DNA from: Bacteroidales bacterium
GTDB lineage: Bacteria; Bacteroidota; Bacteroidia; Bacteroidales; UBA10428
Reading direction: 5' to 3'
NCBI GenBank assembly: GCA_016935435.1
Contig: JAFGQZ010000013.1
Coordinates: forward strand, 1-57,925
Length of the DNA stretch: 57,925 nt
Part shown: positions 7,711 to 16,560 of the stretch, one piece after another
Layout of the letters: every line of letters begins with the position of its first letter
Numbering within the stretch: position 1 is the stretch's first letter
Notes under the pieces: generated by a model
Seen by the model: only the letters and a program-made list of their open reading frames with translations
Databases searched by the model: none
What the model was told of the DNA's origin: nothing
Made by a program: the position numbers and the translations under genes

Positions 7711-10614
7711 CTATTTTTTAATTACCTTGTATTTCATAATAGTTTCATCTGTTGCTAAAACCAATAAATAAACTCCCTGTTTAAACCCGCTAACATCAAG
7801 GTTCAGCATATTTACATTGAAGTTTTTACTTTTTTCCAATATTTTATTACCAGCCAGGTCATATATCGAAATTTGGTTAACAATAGTTTTGATGCCCGAA
7901 AGATCGATAGTGAGCATTTCTTCAACCGGGTTTGGAAAAATATTTACAAATTCCAATTCATGGTTATGAATGCCTTCACCGGTCGAAACAATAAAATTTG
8001 CTGTTGCTTCAGACATTATTCCATCGTTATCATAAGCATATACTGTAATTGTATAGGAACCTAAAATGGCCATCCAGTCTATTTCATAAGGCTCTTCGTA
8101 GATAACTCCGAGTTTTGAACTGTTTAGATAAATTTCTACCGAATCGATACGATCATCGTCTGTGGCAGAAACGCTTATTGTAAGCGCAAAAACGGGTAAT
8201 ATTACAGCATTGTTTTCTGGTGTAAGTATGGAAACTTCGGGTGCAATGTTAACATCAATAACAGAAACCGAAACTGAATCGGCTGCTCCTGCGAAACCTC
8301 TGTTGTCGGTGGCAACAGCTTTTATTACAAAACTACCGGTATCGGCCTGCCATGAGAATGAATATGGAGCGAGCGAATCTGTATAATGCAGGCTGTTTGA
8401 AATATAGAATTTTACAAAAGCTACAGAACCATCAACATCGTTTGCATTTGCCTCAATGGTTACAGCATTACCATAGATTATTTCGGCACCATCTGCAGGA
8501 GATAGGAGAGTAATTGAAGGTGCGATATTCGCCACAACATCGATGTCTATTAAATCTGGCATCGAAAGTTGATCGTTGTCAGTAGCGATTACCCTAATGG
8601 TGTGGTCGCCTGTAACACCTATCCAGGTGAAAGAGAAAGATGATTCGGTTGTAACAGCCAATTTTTGGCCATCGATATACAATTCAACAGAGTCTATTGT
8701 ACCATCTGCATCCGATGAACTTCCAGATATAATAATTGTATCGCCTGCGATAAATGTTGCGCCAGCCTCAGGAGTTTCGATATTTATAACAGGTGCAACA
8801 GCGTTTTTAACTAAAATTGTAACTGGAAGCGAAGTGGTGTTAGCTCCTTCGTTATCGTAGGCTTTGGCTGTAATCGATGGGTTACCTAATGCTGCAGTCC
8901 ATGTAAACTGATATGGATGGATATAATCTGTATTAACTTTTAGATCGTTTATATAAAATTCAACCGAGTCGATAGTTCCGTCATCTGTAGCATTTGCAGT
9001 AATTGATACCGGATCGTAGTTTAAAAAAACAGCGCCTTCAACCGGACTGGTTATGCTAATCACCGGAGGAATAATATTGTTTGCATAAACTGTTATTGTA
9101 TCGGAACCTGATAATCCATCGTTATCTTTTGCAACAGCAATTATCGAATAGGTACCAATAACATCTGGAATATATTCGATTTGGTATGGTTCTGTAATAT
9201 CGATACCAATTCTATTATTGTTTACATAAAAAACTACCGAATCAATGGAGCCATCTTCGTCTGTTGCAGATGCCTGAATATTTATTATCGATCCGGCAAC
9301 TATAGTTGCGCCGTTGGCGGGCGATGAAATATTTATTGTTGGTAATACCGGGTTTTTTACAAGTATTTCAACCGGATTTGAAGTGGTTGATAATCCATCG
9401 TTATCATAGGCTTTTGCTGTTATTGTTGCATTTCCTAAAAGAGCAGTCCATGAATACTCGTATGGTGCTGTTGGATCTGTATTTACTTTAATGTTGTTAA
9501 CATAAAACTCAACGGAGTCTATTGAACCATCATCTGATGCATTGGCAGCCAGTATTACCAAGTCGTTCGGAAAAAAGACTTCACCGGTTACCGGGTTTGA
9601 AATACTAATTACCGGAGGAATAGTATTATCGATGATAACCGTTATTGTGTCGGAATCCGATAATCCACTATTATCTGTTGCAACGGTAATTAAAGAATAG
9701 GTGCCATTAGCATCTGGAATCCATTCTACTTGATAAGGCTCTGTAATATCGTTTCCAATTCTTGTGTTGTTTACATAAAAAGTTACAGAATCGATGGAGC
9801 CATCTTCGTCTGAAGCAGTTGCCTGAATATTTATTGTTGATCCGGCAACGAAAGTTGATCCATCGGCAGGTGATGTTAATTCAACACTTGGGGGTATTGG
9901 CAATGGGTACTTAATGCCAGGTATATATCTGATTTGACCGTATGGATTTTGTAACGATATATTTAATTCCATGGTTAATTCTCCGGGAGTGGTTAGCTGT
10001 CCGATAAAAACAGTGTTTAAAATTTCATCGGGGCCACCTACAGCACCTGCCACAATCCAGCCGGAATTATAATCGTATAATTCTGTTGCAGCCGGATTTG
10101 TAAGTATTGCTATTGGTTTTGGGATACTAATATCTCCGGCAGGTGTTGAATTCGCATTTATTGCAATATAGCCATTTGGGTTTACCGATTTTAATACACC
10201 AACATAACTGGTTCCTATCCTGCCATCGGCAGCATAAGTATCAAATTCCAGGGCGGGGAATACTCCAAAAAGGGCTGGATTGGCCGAGGCTCCAGATGCT
10301 CCTCCAAAACTGGTTTCGTTATAAAAGGGTTCGGTACTCCTAATTGTAATATAAGTTAGCGGATTTGTATTGTCGTATCCCGTGCAGCCAAGGAATTCGT
10401 AATCGGGTTCCATTTTAACAAATAGCCTGTATGTAATAGAACCTGAAGGTACGCCGGCAGCTATAGCTGAAGCCGATGGTGTAATTTTTTCAACATACAA
10501 TGCTTTCAGCCCCTTACCCGGGGCATTTACCGGTATTGTATCAACTACTATTTGTGAACAGGCAATTTTCCCTGTTAGAAATAAGCTACTAATAATTAGT
10601 AATATTTGTTTCAT
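7711..10614 (-). CDS. T9SS type A cargo protein: locus N-terminal domain plus seven Ig-like repeats
   Basis: 967 residues. Signal peptide 1-20; shared locus domain about 22-240 (GSITYRLFVKMEPDYEF, GYDNTNPLTYITIRST, GGASGASANP, YAADGRIG, LYDYNSGWIVAGA, NPYGQIRYIP); seven tandem bacterial Ig-like repeats of about 90 residues from about 243 to 880, most with DDGSIDSVEFYVN and TAKAYDNDG signatures; T9SS type A sorting domain about 885-967 (IFPNPVEEML, QGVYLLVL). Repeats 1 and 3 resemble each other more than their neighbours, as do 2 and 4, so a two-repeat block was duplicated. Such arrays form extended stalks on surface or secreted proteins. No catalytic domain is visible. It may be an adhesin or matrix component; the Ig and sorting domains are clear, the role is not. 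Confidence 0.85.
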   Translation of the reverse strand: MKQILLIISSLFLTGKIACSQIVVDTIPVNAPGKGLKALYVEKITPSASAIAAGVPSGSITYRLFVKMEPDYEFLGCTGYDNTNPLTYITIRSTEPFYNETSFGGASGASANPALFGVFPALEFDTYAADGRIGTSYVGVLKSVNPNGYIAINANSTPAGDISIPKPIAILTNPAATELYDYNSGWIVAGAVGGPDEILNTVFIGQLTTPGELTMELNISLQNPYGQIRYIPGIKYPLPIPPSVELTSPADGSTFVAGSTINIQATASDEDGSIDSVTFYVNNTRIGNDITEPYQVEWIPDANGTYSLITVATDNSGLSDSDTITVIIDNTIPPVISISNPVTGEVFFPNDLVILAANASDDGSIDSVEFYVNNIKVNTDPTAPYEYSWTALLGNATITAKAYDNDGLSTTSNPVEILVKNPVLPTINISSPANGATIVAGSIINIQASATDEDGSIDSVVFYVNNNRIGIDITEPYQIEYIPDVIGTYSIIAVAKDNDGLSGSDTITVYANNIIPPVISITSPVEGAVFLNYDPVSITANATDDGTIDSVEFYINDLKVNTDYIHPYQFTWTAALGNPSITAKAYDNEGANTTSLPVTILVKNAVAPVINIETPEAGATFIAGDTIIISGSSSDADGTIDSVELYIDGQKLAVTTESSFSFTWIGVTGDHTIRVIATDNDQLSMPDLIDIDVVANIAPSITLLSPADGAEIIYGNAVTIEANANDVDGSVAFVKFYISNSLHYTDSLAPYSFSWQADTGSFVIKAVATDNRGFAGAADSVSVSVIDVNIAPEVSILTPENNAVILPVFALTISVSATDDDRIDSVEIYLNSSKLGVIYEEPYEIDWMAILGSYTITVYAYDNDGIMSEATANFIVSTGEGIHNHELEFVNIFPNPVEEMLTIDLSGIKTIVNQISIYDLAGNKILEKSKNFNVNMLNLDVSGFKQGVYLLVLATDETIMKYKVIKK
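8800..9888 (-). repeat. Tandem duplicated two-Ig block inside the 967-residue cargo gene
   Basis: Ig repeats 1+2 (about 9346-9888) and 3+4 (about 8800-9345) are similar as pairs. Repeats 1 and 3 both read FVAG/IVAGS...INIQA...DEDGSIDSV..YVNN.RIG.DITEPYQ. Repeats 2 and 4 share IPPVISI..PV.G.VF and WTA.LGN..ITAKAYDN. The period is about 545 bases. Boundaries are approximate. Confidence 0.65.
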
Positions 10615-10832
10615 TTTTTTTCGGGATTAATTTAAAACACTACTGAATACAATATCCCCACCTTTACTATTATTTATTTGCTTATAAATGCAACAGTTGG
10701 CAGGGATACTAATACAGTGCAAATAAAATTGAAATAACACAATCTATTGTTTTTAAAATCATTAAGGCTTCATTAGGATAGTATTAAGTTTTAACCAAAT
10801 AGTTATAGATTGTTAAATTTTTGCAATTTGGG

Positions 10833-11108
10833 TTAATGAATTTGCTTTTGATATTCAAACATAATTATGCTTAAATCTTCGCTATCTATAATTTGGTCAT
10901 TATTTAAGTCTTCGGGACATTTATGACATTTTTGTCCAATTTTTGACGATACCTGAGTTACATCGCTTATTCCTATTTTACCATCGTTGTTAAAATCGAG
11001 GAAGATTTTTTTGTCAGAAGAGTTATAAAAGATGATGATTATAATAGCAAAGATTACAAGCATTGAAGAAGAAAGAACAATGACTTTTTTTTTGTTTAAT
11101 GGTTTCAT
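10833..11108 (-). CDS. Small membrane-anchored dockerin-like protein with two calcium loops
   Basis: A 91-residue protein. Residues 9-28 are one hydrophobic membrane segment after a Lys-rich N-terminus, giving an N-in, C-out anchor. The rest is two EF-hand-type calcium loops in dockerin type I spacing: DFNNDGKIGISD (38-49) and DLNNDQIIDSED (67-78), joined by a CHKC motif (61-64). Dockerins normally bind cohesin domains. The neighbouring gene at 11235 encodes a cohesin-like domain and another dockerin-like loop, and 14484 encodes a third, so a docking role within this locus is plausible but unproven. It has no T9SS signal and no enzyme domain. It lies downstream of the terminator at 11160-11199, so it may have its own promoter. 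Confidence 0.65.
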   Translation of the reverse strand: MKPLNKKKVIVLSSSMLVIFAIIIIIFYNSSDKKIFLDFNNDGKIGISDVTQVSSKIGQKCHKCPEDLNNDQIIDSEDLSIIMFEYQKQIH

Positions 11109-11159
11109 GAGAAAATATGTTTGTTAATTAATTGGCTTCATGGAGGCAAAATTTTAACA

Positions 11160-11199
11160 GGCATCATTTAAATTTAAAAGCCCCGGCAATTGCCGGGGC
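11160..11199 (-). terminator. Terminator after the 1073-residue cargo gene
   Basis: A perfect palindromic GC hairpin at 11180-11199 (GCCCCGGC...GCCGGGGC), followed in the minus direction by TTTTAAATTT. It begins 36 bases past the stop at 11235 and ends the two-gene unit 16034-11235. Confidence 0.85.
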
Positions 11200-11234
11200 A
11201 TAAGTGTAAAGTTTGGCCTAACAAAATTCAAAAA

Positions 11235-14200
11235 CTACTCTATAATAATATTAATTGATTCAACTTTTTCGTTACTGATAAACTTAGCAACATAAACACC
11301 TTTAGGAAGGAAACTTACATTTACAGAGTTTACACCATTGAATACATCAACCGAAAGTACCCTTGCTCCGGCAGCATTATAAATCTCGAGCTTCGAATCG
11401 GTATTAACCGATACTTGTAGTTCGGTTTTTACCGGATTTGGATATAATTTAATATCGTCAACAGAAGTGCCATTTATATTGCTTGGGCTTGAAGCGCTTT
11501 TCAATTCAACTTCGATATTGTTTTCGCCATTTATGTTTGATAAAGCAACTTCGTTTACAACTATTGTTCCTTCGAAAGATAATATAGCAAGGTCATCACT
11601 TTTAACATCGCCGTAAGCCGAAATATGCAATTCGTCGTTGATAATGTTTGTTGTAACAGTTAAACCGTTATTGCTTTTAACTTTTAAATCCGATGCAAAC
11701 TCGCCTTTGAACTGTAGGTCGATAGATTTAACAGCAGATGAATAAGAAGCAAAAATACTTCTTTGTGCAAGGTCAACAATTATCAATTCTTCTGCACCAG
11801 ATTTTAGGTTTATATCTGCAGGAATTGAACTATATGATCCATCAGCGTCTCCAACCATTATACCTTTATAGTTTTCGGTTCCGATAGAAATACACGAACT
11901 TGTATGGTCGATTGGAAGTTCTATAAGGTTTGATGGAACTGGTACAAGGTTTCTTGAATATCCAACACCATTTGCAGCATCTGCATCGGGACGAGGATAA
12001 GCATCAGAAATACGATACGATGGATTGTTCAAAACTGTTGCTGAAGCTACCCAAACCCAGTCTTGCGAAAATTGATCCAAACGGCTTACTGCACGCTGGC
12101 TTATTTGGGTAATATCACCGGCAGCGATCCTACCATCGCGGTTAACATCCATGGCAATAATCTGGTATACATTTGGACGGAAACTAGCATCTTCAACAGA
12201 AACTTTTGATGTTAAATATGCATCGTAACCATTTATAACTGTCTGCACGTTTGTTGTGTTTGCAATATCCCTGCTGATAGTAATATTAGTTCCATTGGTG
12301 ATATCATAAACAAACTGGCCATTTGCATTTGGAGTAACATTAGTAGCTACGTTATTACCAGTTACATCGCCATAAATTTCGGTAATTAGATTAGTACCGT
12401 TTACATAAGCAATCGGACTGTTGTCTGACCAGAAAGAAAGCGAACCGTTAAATATAGTTTCTTGTATAGTTCTGTAAGTTCCGGTAATATTATCATCGAT
12501 ATCGGAAACAAAGTTTGCATAACTCTCAGAAATAAGAGGAATAGTAAACTCAGCAGTATCCACATCACCGAAGTTGTAGTTTCTCGAGAATTCTACACAA
12601 AACACTGTTCCTTCGCCTGTAAACTCGGTTCCTGCCGGAGCAGTACCATTGAAGTAGATAGAAATACGGATTAAAGATTCATTTACTACATTATAGCTGT
12701 ATGATGTCCAATCGCGGTCAGCGATAAGTTCCTCACCAACAATTACAATTCCTGTAGGAGTAACTTTGCTGTTATCGTATAACATTTCAATGTCGTAACC
12801 GATTACATCAGCAACAGCAGCAGTTGTTACTACCGGAACACAGAATACATCTGAACCCGAGCAATAATCAACAACAGGTAAAATTGCATAACCACCACCA
12901 GCTGCAAAAACAGTTGTAAAAGCAACAGGTGCAGAAGTAGTTTGAGCACCCAGATTATCTGTAGCGCGTGCCGAAATTGAGTAATTGCCTGGCACTCCTG
13001 CATTATAAACATACTCAAAAGGAGCAGTATTATCAGTTGCAACAACGCTGCCACCCATGATAAATGCAACACTTGATACAGTACCATCAGGATCGCTTAC
13101 AGTAGCAACAAAAGTTGTATCGTTTCCAACGGTTAGGTTGAAAGGAGCAACAGGTGTTGAAATAGAAACAGAAGGAGCAGCATTTGCAAATGATACTACA
13201 ACAGGTACAGATACAACACCTAAAGCACGAGCAGAAATATTAACGTTATTGGCAGCAACCGGAGTGTAAACTGTAGACCATCCGTCAGCACCATTGTTAT
13301 CGCTGCCTACAACAACACCGTTTACTAAAAATTCAACTGTAGTTATGGTTTGATCACCATCTGAAGCAGTTGCAGTAAGTGTGATTGGGCTTAAATTGTA
13401 ATTTCCTGCTGTTGGCACAGTAAGGGCAACATTTGTTGGGAACGGATCATTGATGTTTATTGTAACAGTCGATGAAGTAACCGCAGGGTTAACACCGTCT
13501 GAAACTACAGCATAAACCTGAGCAGTTGTGCCAACGGCTGTCCATGTAATAGTGTGTGTTGGAAGAGTAGCATCGGTCTGTCCGTTGTCGGTGTTGTCGA
13601 TTCCAACACTAACTCCGTTTACAAAAAATTCAACATAAGTTACAGCATTATCATCGTCAGCATGTGCTCCAATGGTAATTACGTCGTTTACATTAAAGGT
13701 TGTTCCGTTTGCAGGTGTAACTAAACTTACTGTCGGAGCAAGATCCGGAGCAACCGGATATTCAATATTTGGAATATATCTGATTTGACCGTATGGATTT
13801 TGTAACGATATATTTAAATCCATTGTTAATTCACCTGCGGTAGTAAGCTGTCCGATAAATACCTGGTTAACTGCAGCGTCTGGGCCACCAACAGCACCTG
13901 CCACAATCCAACCTGAGTTATAATCGTATAATTCCGTTGCAGCCGGATCTGTAAATATGGCAATTGGTGCAGGTATACTTAAATCGCCTGCCGGTGTAGA
14001 ATTTGCATTAATTGGTACATAACCGTTAGCATTTACAGAAGTTAGTACGCCAACATTGGTCGAACCTATACGGCCATCAGCACCGTAAGTGTCGTATTGT
14101 AAGGCTGGTGCAAATCCATAAAGCGATGGGTTAGCTGAGGCTCCGGATGCACCTCCAAAAGCAGTTTCATTATAAAAAGCTTGTGTACTGCGAATTGTTA

Positions 14201-14456
14201 TATAAGTAAGAGGATTGGTATTATCATAACCCGAAGCGGCAAGAAATTGATAATTTTCTTCCATGTCAACAAAAAGCCTGTAAGTAACCGAACCAGCAGG
14301 TAAGCCTGCGGCTGCTGAAGGTATTACACGTTCAACAATAACGCTTTGAAGGCCATTCCGGTTTACAGGAAGTACATCTGTACCGGCAACTGTAAGCTGT
14401 GCTGAAGCTGATAATCCAGAAAGGAAAAGACCAGCTGCAATAAGTAATTTTTTCAT
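11235..14456 (-). CDS. T9SS type A cargo protein with Ig-like, cohesin-like and dockerin-like modules
   Basis: 1,073 residues. Signal peptide 1-19; shared locus domain about 22-235; three Ig-like repeats at about 241-336, 340-425 and 428-516; a cohesin-like beta-sandwich at about 525-668 (FCVPVV, GYDIEMLYDNSKVTPTGI, GTVFCVEF); a dockerin-like calcium loop DVNRDGRIAAGD (770-781) in a linker that ends GIMVGDADGSY (865-874); a second cohesin-like domain about 885-985; T9SS type A sorting domain about 1003-1073 (LYPNPVKTEL, PKGVYVAKF). The cohesin/dockerin combination resembles large Bacteroidota surface adhesins. It follows the beta-helix gene by 27 bases and is probably co-transcribed with it. 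The shared domain is nearly identical to that of the 967-residue protein. Function as a surface scaffold is inference. Confidence 0.8.
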   Translation of the reverse strand: MKKLLIAAGLFLSGLSASAQLTVAGTDVLPVNRNGLQSVIVERVIPSAAAGLPAGSVTYRLFVDMEENYQFLAASGYDNTNPLTYITIRSTQAFYNETAFGGASGASANPSLYGFAPALQYDTYGADGRIGSTNVGVLTSVNANGYVPINANSTPAGDLSIPAPIAIFTDPAATELYDYNSGWIVAGAVGGPDAAVNQVFIGQLTTAGELTMDLNISLQNPYGQIRYIPNIEYPVAPDLAPTVSLVTPANGTTFNVNDVITIGAHADDDNAVTYVEFFVNGVSVGIDNTDNGQTDATLPTHTITWTAVGTTAQVYAVVSDGVNPAVTSSTVTININDPFPTNVALTVPTAGNYNLSPITLTATASDGDQTITTVEFLVNGVVVGSDNNGADGWSTVYTPVAANNVNISARALGVVSVPVVVSFANAAPSVSISTPVAPFNLTVGNDTTFVATVSDPDGTVSSVAFIMGGSVVATDNTAPFEYVYNAGVPGNYSISARATDNLGAQTTSAPVAFTTVFAAGGGYAILPVVDYCSGSDVFCVPVVTTAAVADVIGYDIEMLYDNSKVTPTGIVIVGEELIADRDWTSYSYNVVNESLIRISIYFNGTAPAGTEFTGEGTVFCVEFSRNYNFGDVDTAEFTIPLISESYANFVSDIDDNITGTYRTIQETIFNGSLSFWSDNSPIAYVNGTNLITEIYGDVTGNNVATNVTPNANGQFVYDITNGTNITISRDIANTTNVQTVINGYDAYLTSKVSVEDASFRPNVYQIIAMDVNRDGRIAAGDITQISQRAVSRLDQFSQDWVWVASATVLNNPSYRISDAYPRPDADAANGVGYSRNLVPVPSNLIELPIDHTSSCISIGTENYKGIMVGDADGSYSSIPADINLKSGAEELIIVDLAQRSIFASYSSAVKSIDLQFKGEFASDLKVKSNNGLTVTTNIINDELHISAYGDVKSDDLAILSFEGTIVVNEVALSNINGENNIEVELKSASSPSNINGTSVDDIKLYPNPVKTELQVSVNTDSKLEIYNAAGARVLSVDVFNGVNSVNVSFLPKGVYVAKFISNEKVESINIIIE

Positions 14457-14483
14457 AATTTTTTTTAAAACTTGGTTAGATTA

Positions 14484-16034
14484 TTAGTAGCAAGAATTAC
14501 CATATTCGTTATTTAAAAGGAGTGCATCACCAACACCAGTTGTACCGTTTTTGTCGATATCGGTTGGGCAACCAACTGTTGATATATCAGTTCCCATGCT
14601 GGTATGCAAGGTCCAACCTTGTGTCCATGGTTCGGCGCCTGGTTCAAAAGCACCTTTGTAAGGAGCATATGTAAAAAAGTCGTCGGTTTCCCAAGGTTTG
14701 AAATCGGTTGAAATTTCTGGAGTGCCAGCAGCAGGAACAGGGTTAAGCTGATCAACAACCGATTGAATCCATATTCCACCCGATAATGTGGTGTTAATCG
14801 TTAAAATATCGTCAATGATTGATGTTGATGTTACAAAAGGTGAGTTTACAACATAACTTGAATTTAATGAGCCATTGCTTGAGCTATTCAGGAAAAGAAC
14901 ATTATTAACATTTGTTGTGGTTGGAGGTGTATTATTATGTCTTCCGGCAATCGCAAATCCAGCGATAATGCTATTGCTGATAGTACCAGCACATTCTTCT
15001 TTTAATTCCAAACCATAATCGCCAGAACCAGCATGTCCAATAATGGTTACATTGGTGAATTGTGGGTTAGATACAACTGTGCGGTTATCATAGTCGTTTC
15101 CATCCCATTCTAAACCGTTATCTCCCATTGCAATAACAGAATCTCCCTGGGTTGCAGGTAACATTACACCATAAATAAACTGGCCTTTTCCGCTATAACC
15201 TTGATCTGTATCAATATAATCATCTTCACAAAACATAATATTGGCATATTTAATATTAACTGTACCGCCAAAAAATTCAATTCCATCATCGCCATTTGAA
15301 ACTACTTCAATATGTTCCAATACAGTTTTGCTCCCGACTGAGCCACAGGTTAAGCCGTTAATTTCATTGGCAACACCAATTTCTGAACCTCCATGTCGAA
15401 TAGATACATAGCGTAGGACACCTGAGTTGTCGTCGTTTTCAAAATTTGGGGTTCCTGTTACAGTATTTGGGGTGCGGGTTAAAGCACCATAATGATGGCG
15501 TGGATCAGGGTAATCCAATCCTTCGATATAACACTCACCATTGGCAATACCAATTTGTGCACTTGGCTGCGCCTCGGGGTTTTGGTCATTATAAAGTACA
15601 TTATTATAAGCTTTTCCTAAAAGTATAATGCCACCCCATTTTTCTTTGTTGATTGCAGAATAACTGCCATCCAGTGGGTCTTCAATAGTAGTAAAAATAA
15701 TAGGGGCATCTTTTGTGCCTTCGGCGTAAATTTTGCCACCACGGCTAACAATAAGCGCCGGGGCATCTTCGCCTTGTCCAAAAGTGGCCTTAATAACAGT
15801 GCCTGGCTCAATATATAAGCTTTGGCCATCTACTACATAAATTTTAGTGTCCAATATGTAGGTGTTATTGGATGTAAGGGTAGTTACAGTGTTTAATAAG
15901 TTGCCCTGGGTGTACTGAGCACCACCGGCAGGTACCGCCAGTGTTGAGAGGTTAATGGTTGACTGGGCATTGAGTATTGCCCCTGTTGCTATTACCGTTG
16001 AGGCAAGAGCCATAAATTTGTTGAGTTTTTTCAT
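14484..16034 (-). CDS. Secreted right-handed beta-helix-like protein with terminal dockerin-like loop
   Basis: 516 residues: signal peptide 1-23 (to LNA), then repeats rich in short strands, Gly and Asn (IYVVDGQSLYIEPGTVIKA, GGKIYAEGTKDAPIIFT, WGGIILLGKA, LRYVSIRHGG, DGIEFFGGTVNIKYA, YGLELKEECAGTISNSIIAG). This pattern fits a parallel beta-helix of a family common in Bacteroidota next to TonB receptors. The C-terminus has one dockerin-like calcium loop, DIDKNGTTGVGD (492-503), bracketed by CPT and SCY, and then stops. There is no T9SS sorting domain, unlike its neighbours, so it may leave the cell another way or be held through the loop. It is first in the unit, upstream of the 1,073-residue cargo gene. 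Catalytic residues were not identified. Confidence 0.7.
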   Translation of the reverse strand: MKKLNKFMALASTVIATGAILNAQSTINLSTLAVPAGGAQYTQGNLLNTVTTLTSNNTYILDTKIYVVDGQSLYIEPGTVIKATFGQGEDAPALIVSRGGKIYAEGTKDAPIIFTTIEDPLDGSYSAINKEKWGGIILLGKAYNNVLYNDQNPEAQPSAQIGIANGECYIEGLDYPDPRHHYGALTRTPNTVTGTPNFENDDNSGVLRYVSIRHGGSEIGVANEINGLTCGSVGSKTVLEHIEVVSNGDDGIEFFGGTVNIKYANIMFCEDDYIDTDQGYSGKGQFIYGVMLPATQGDSVIAMGDNGLEWDGNDYDNRTVVSNPQFTNVTIIGHAGSGDYGLELKEECAGTISNSIIAGFAIAGRHNNTPPTTTNVNNVLFLNSSSNGSLNSSYVVNSPFVTSTSIIDDILTINTTLSGGIWIQSVVDQLNPVPAAGTPEISTDFKPWETDDFFTYAPYKGAFEPGAEPWTQGWTLHTSMGTDISTVGCPTDIDKNGTTGVGDALLLNNEYGNSCY

Positions 16035-16091
16035 ACTTAAGTTTTAAAGGTTTAAAATTTTGGTTTTTACATGACAAAATTCCATAAACCT

Positions 16092-16107
16092 TACCAACTC
16101 GTTGGTA
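16092..16107. promoter_or_regulatory. Candidate operator: 7-bp inverted repeat
   Basis: TACCAAC and GTTGGTA separated by two bases, 58 bases upstream of the start of the beta-helix gene. It is too short and lacks a T-run, so it is not a terminator. It could bind a dimeric regulator; none is encoded next to it. Confidence 0.35.
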
Positions 16108-16528
16108 TAGTAATTCTTAATTAAAACTTAAGTTTCGAATGGAATTGACAAAGCTTGTTAAATTGCTTAAAAATTTTACCTCTAAGCATACTTAAGTGCT
16201 GCTTTTAAGACTTAAGATTGGGTTTTATTTCGGAGCAGCAATTTTTCACAAATATTGTTTACATTTCAGTCGTACCTAACATTTTCAAAACATTTAAGTT
16301 TGATGTTTAGTTATTCTTAATTTAATACATACCTTTTGAAGATTCTACCCTGTCTTTGAATTATACCTTCATTTTCTGATAGTTTAGCTATTTTTTAATG
16401 TTTTAGGAAATTCCGAAACATTTCTTTTAACAATTAGCTTTTTACTAATTACTCTTTATTTGAATCCTTCAATTTCAAAAATTTCATTACGCTACCATGT
16501 ATATTTATGATATGCAAAAAATTTCATG

Positions 16529-16536
16529 TAAGTTTG
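16529..16536 (+). promoter_or_regulatory. -7 promoter element of ricT-gldH
   Basis: TAAGTTTG matches TAnnTTTG of Bacteroidota primary-sigma promoters, 24 bases before the ricT start. No clear TTG -33 element is seen at the expected spacing. Confidence 0.45.
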
Positions 16537-16560
16537 TCTGCTTAGAACAGAACTTTATAC

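Larger units (their letters stand above)
16035..16560. promoter_or_regulatory. Divergent 526-base control region between the surface locus and ricT
   Basis: AT-rich spacer between divergent units. It contains four copies of ACTTAAG (16035-16041, 16126-16132, 16190-16196, 16210-16216) and an inverted repeat TACCAAC-tc-GTTGGTA (16092-16107), all on the side of the surface locus and within about 180 bases of its start codon. Near ricT there is a -7 match TAAGTTTG (16529-16536). No ORF or RNA gene is apparent. The repeated sites are candidate operators. Confidence 0.5.

Noticed and set aside
8800-9888. CRISPR-like or other non-coding repeats
   Set aside because: The repeats are Ig-like domain coding sequence, in frame, about 270 bases each, without spacers.
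1236-16034. Polysaccharide utilisation locus
   Set aside because: No SusD-type lipoprotein or recognisable glycoside hydrolase; only a TonB receptor and structural surface proteins.
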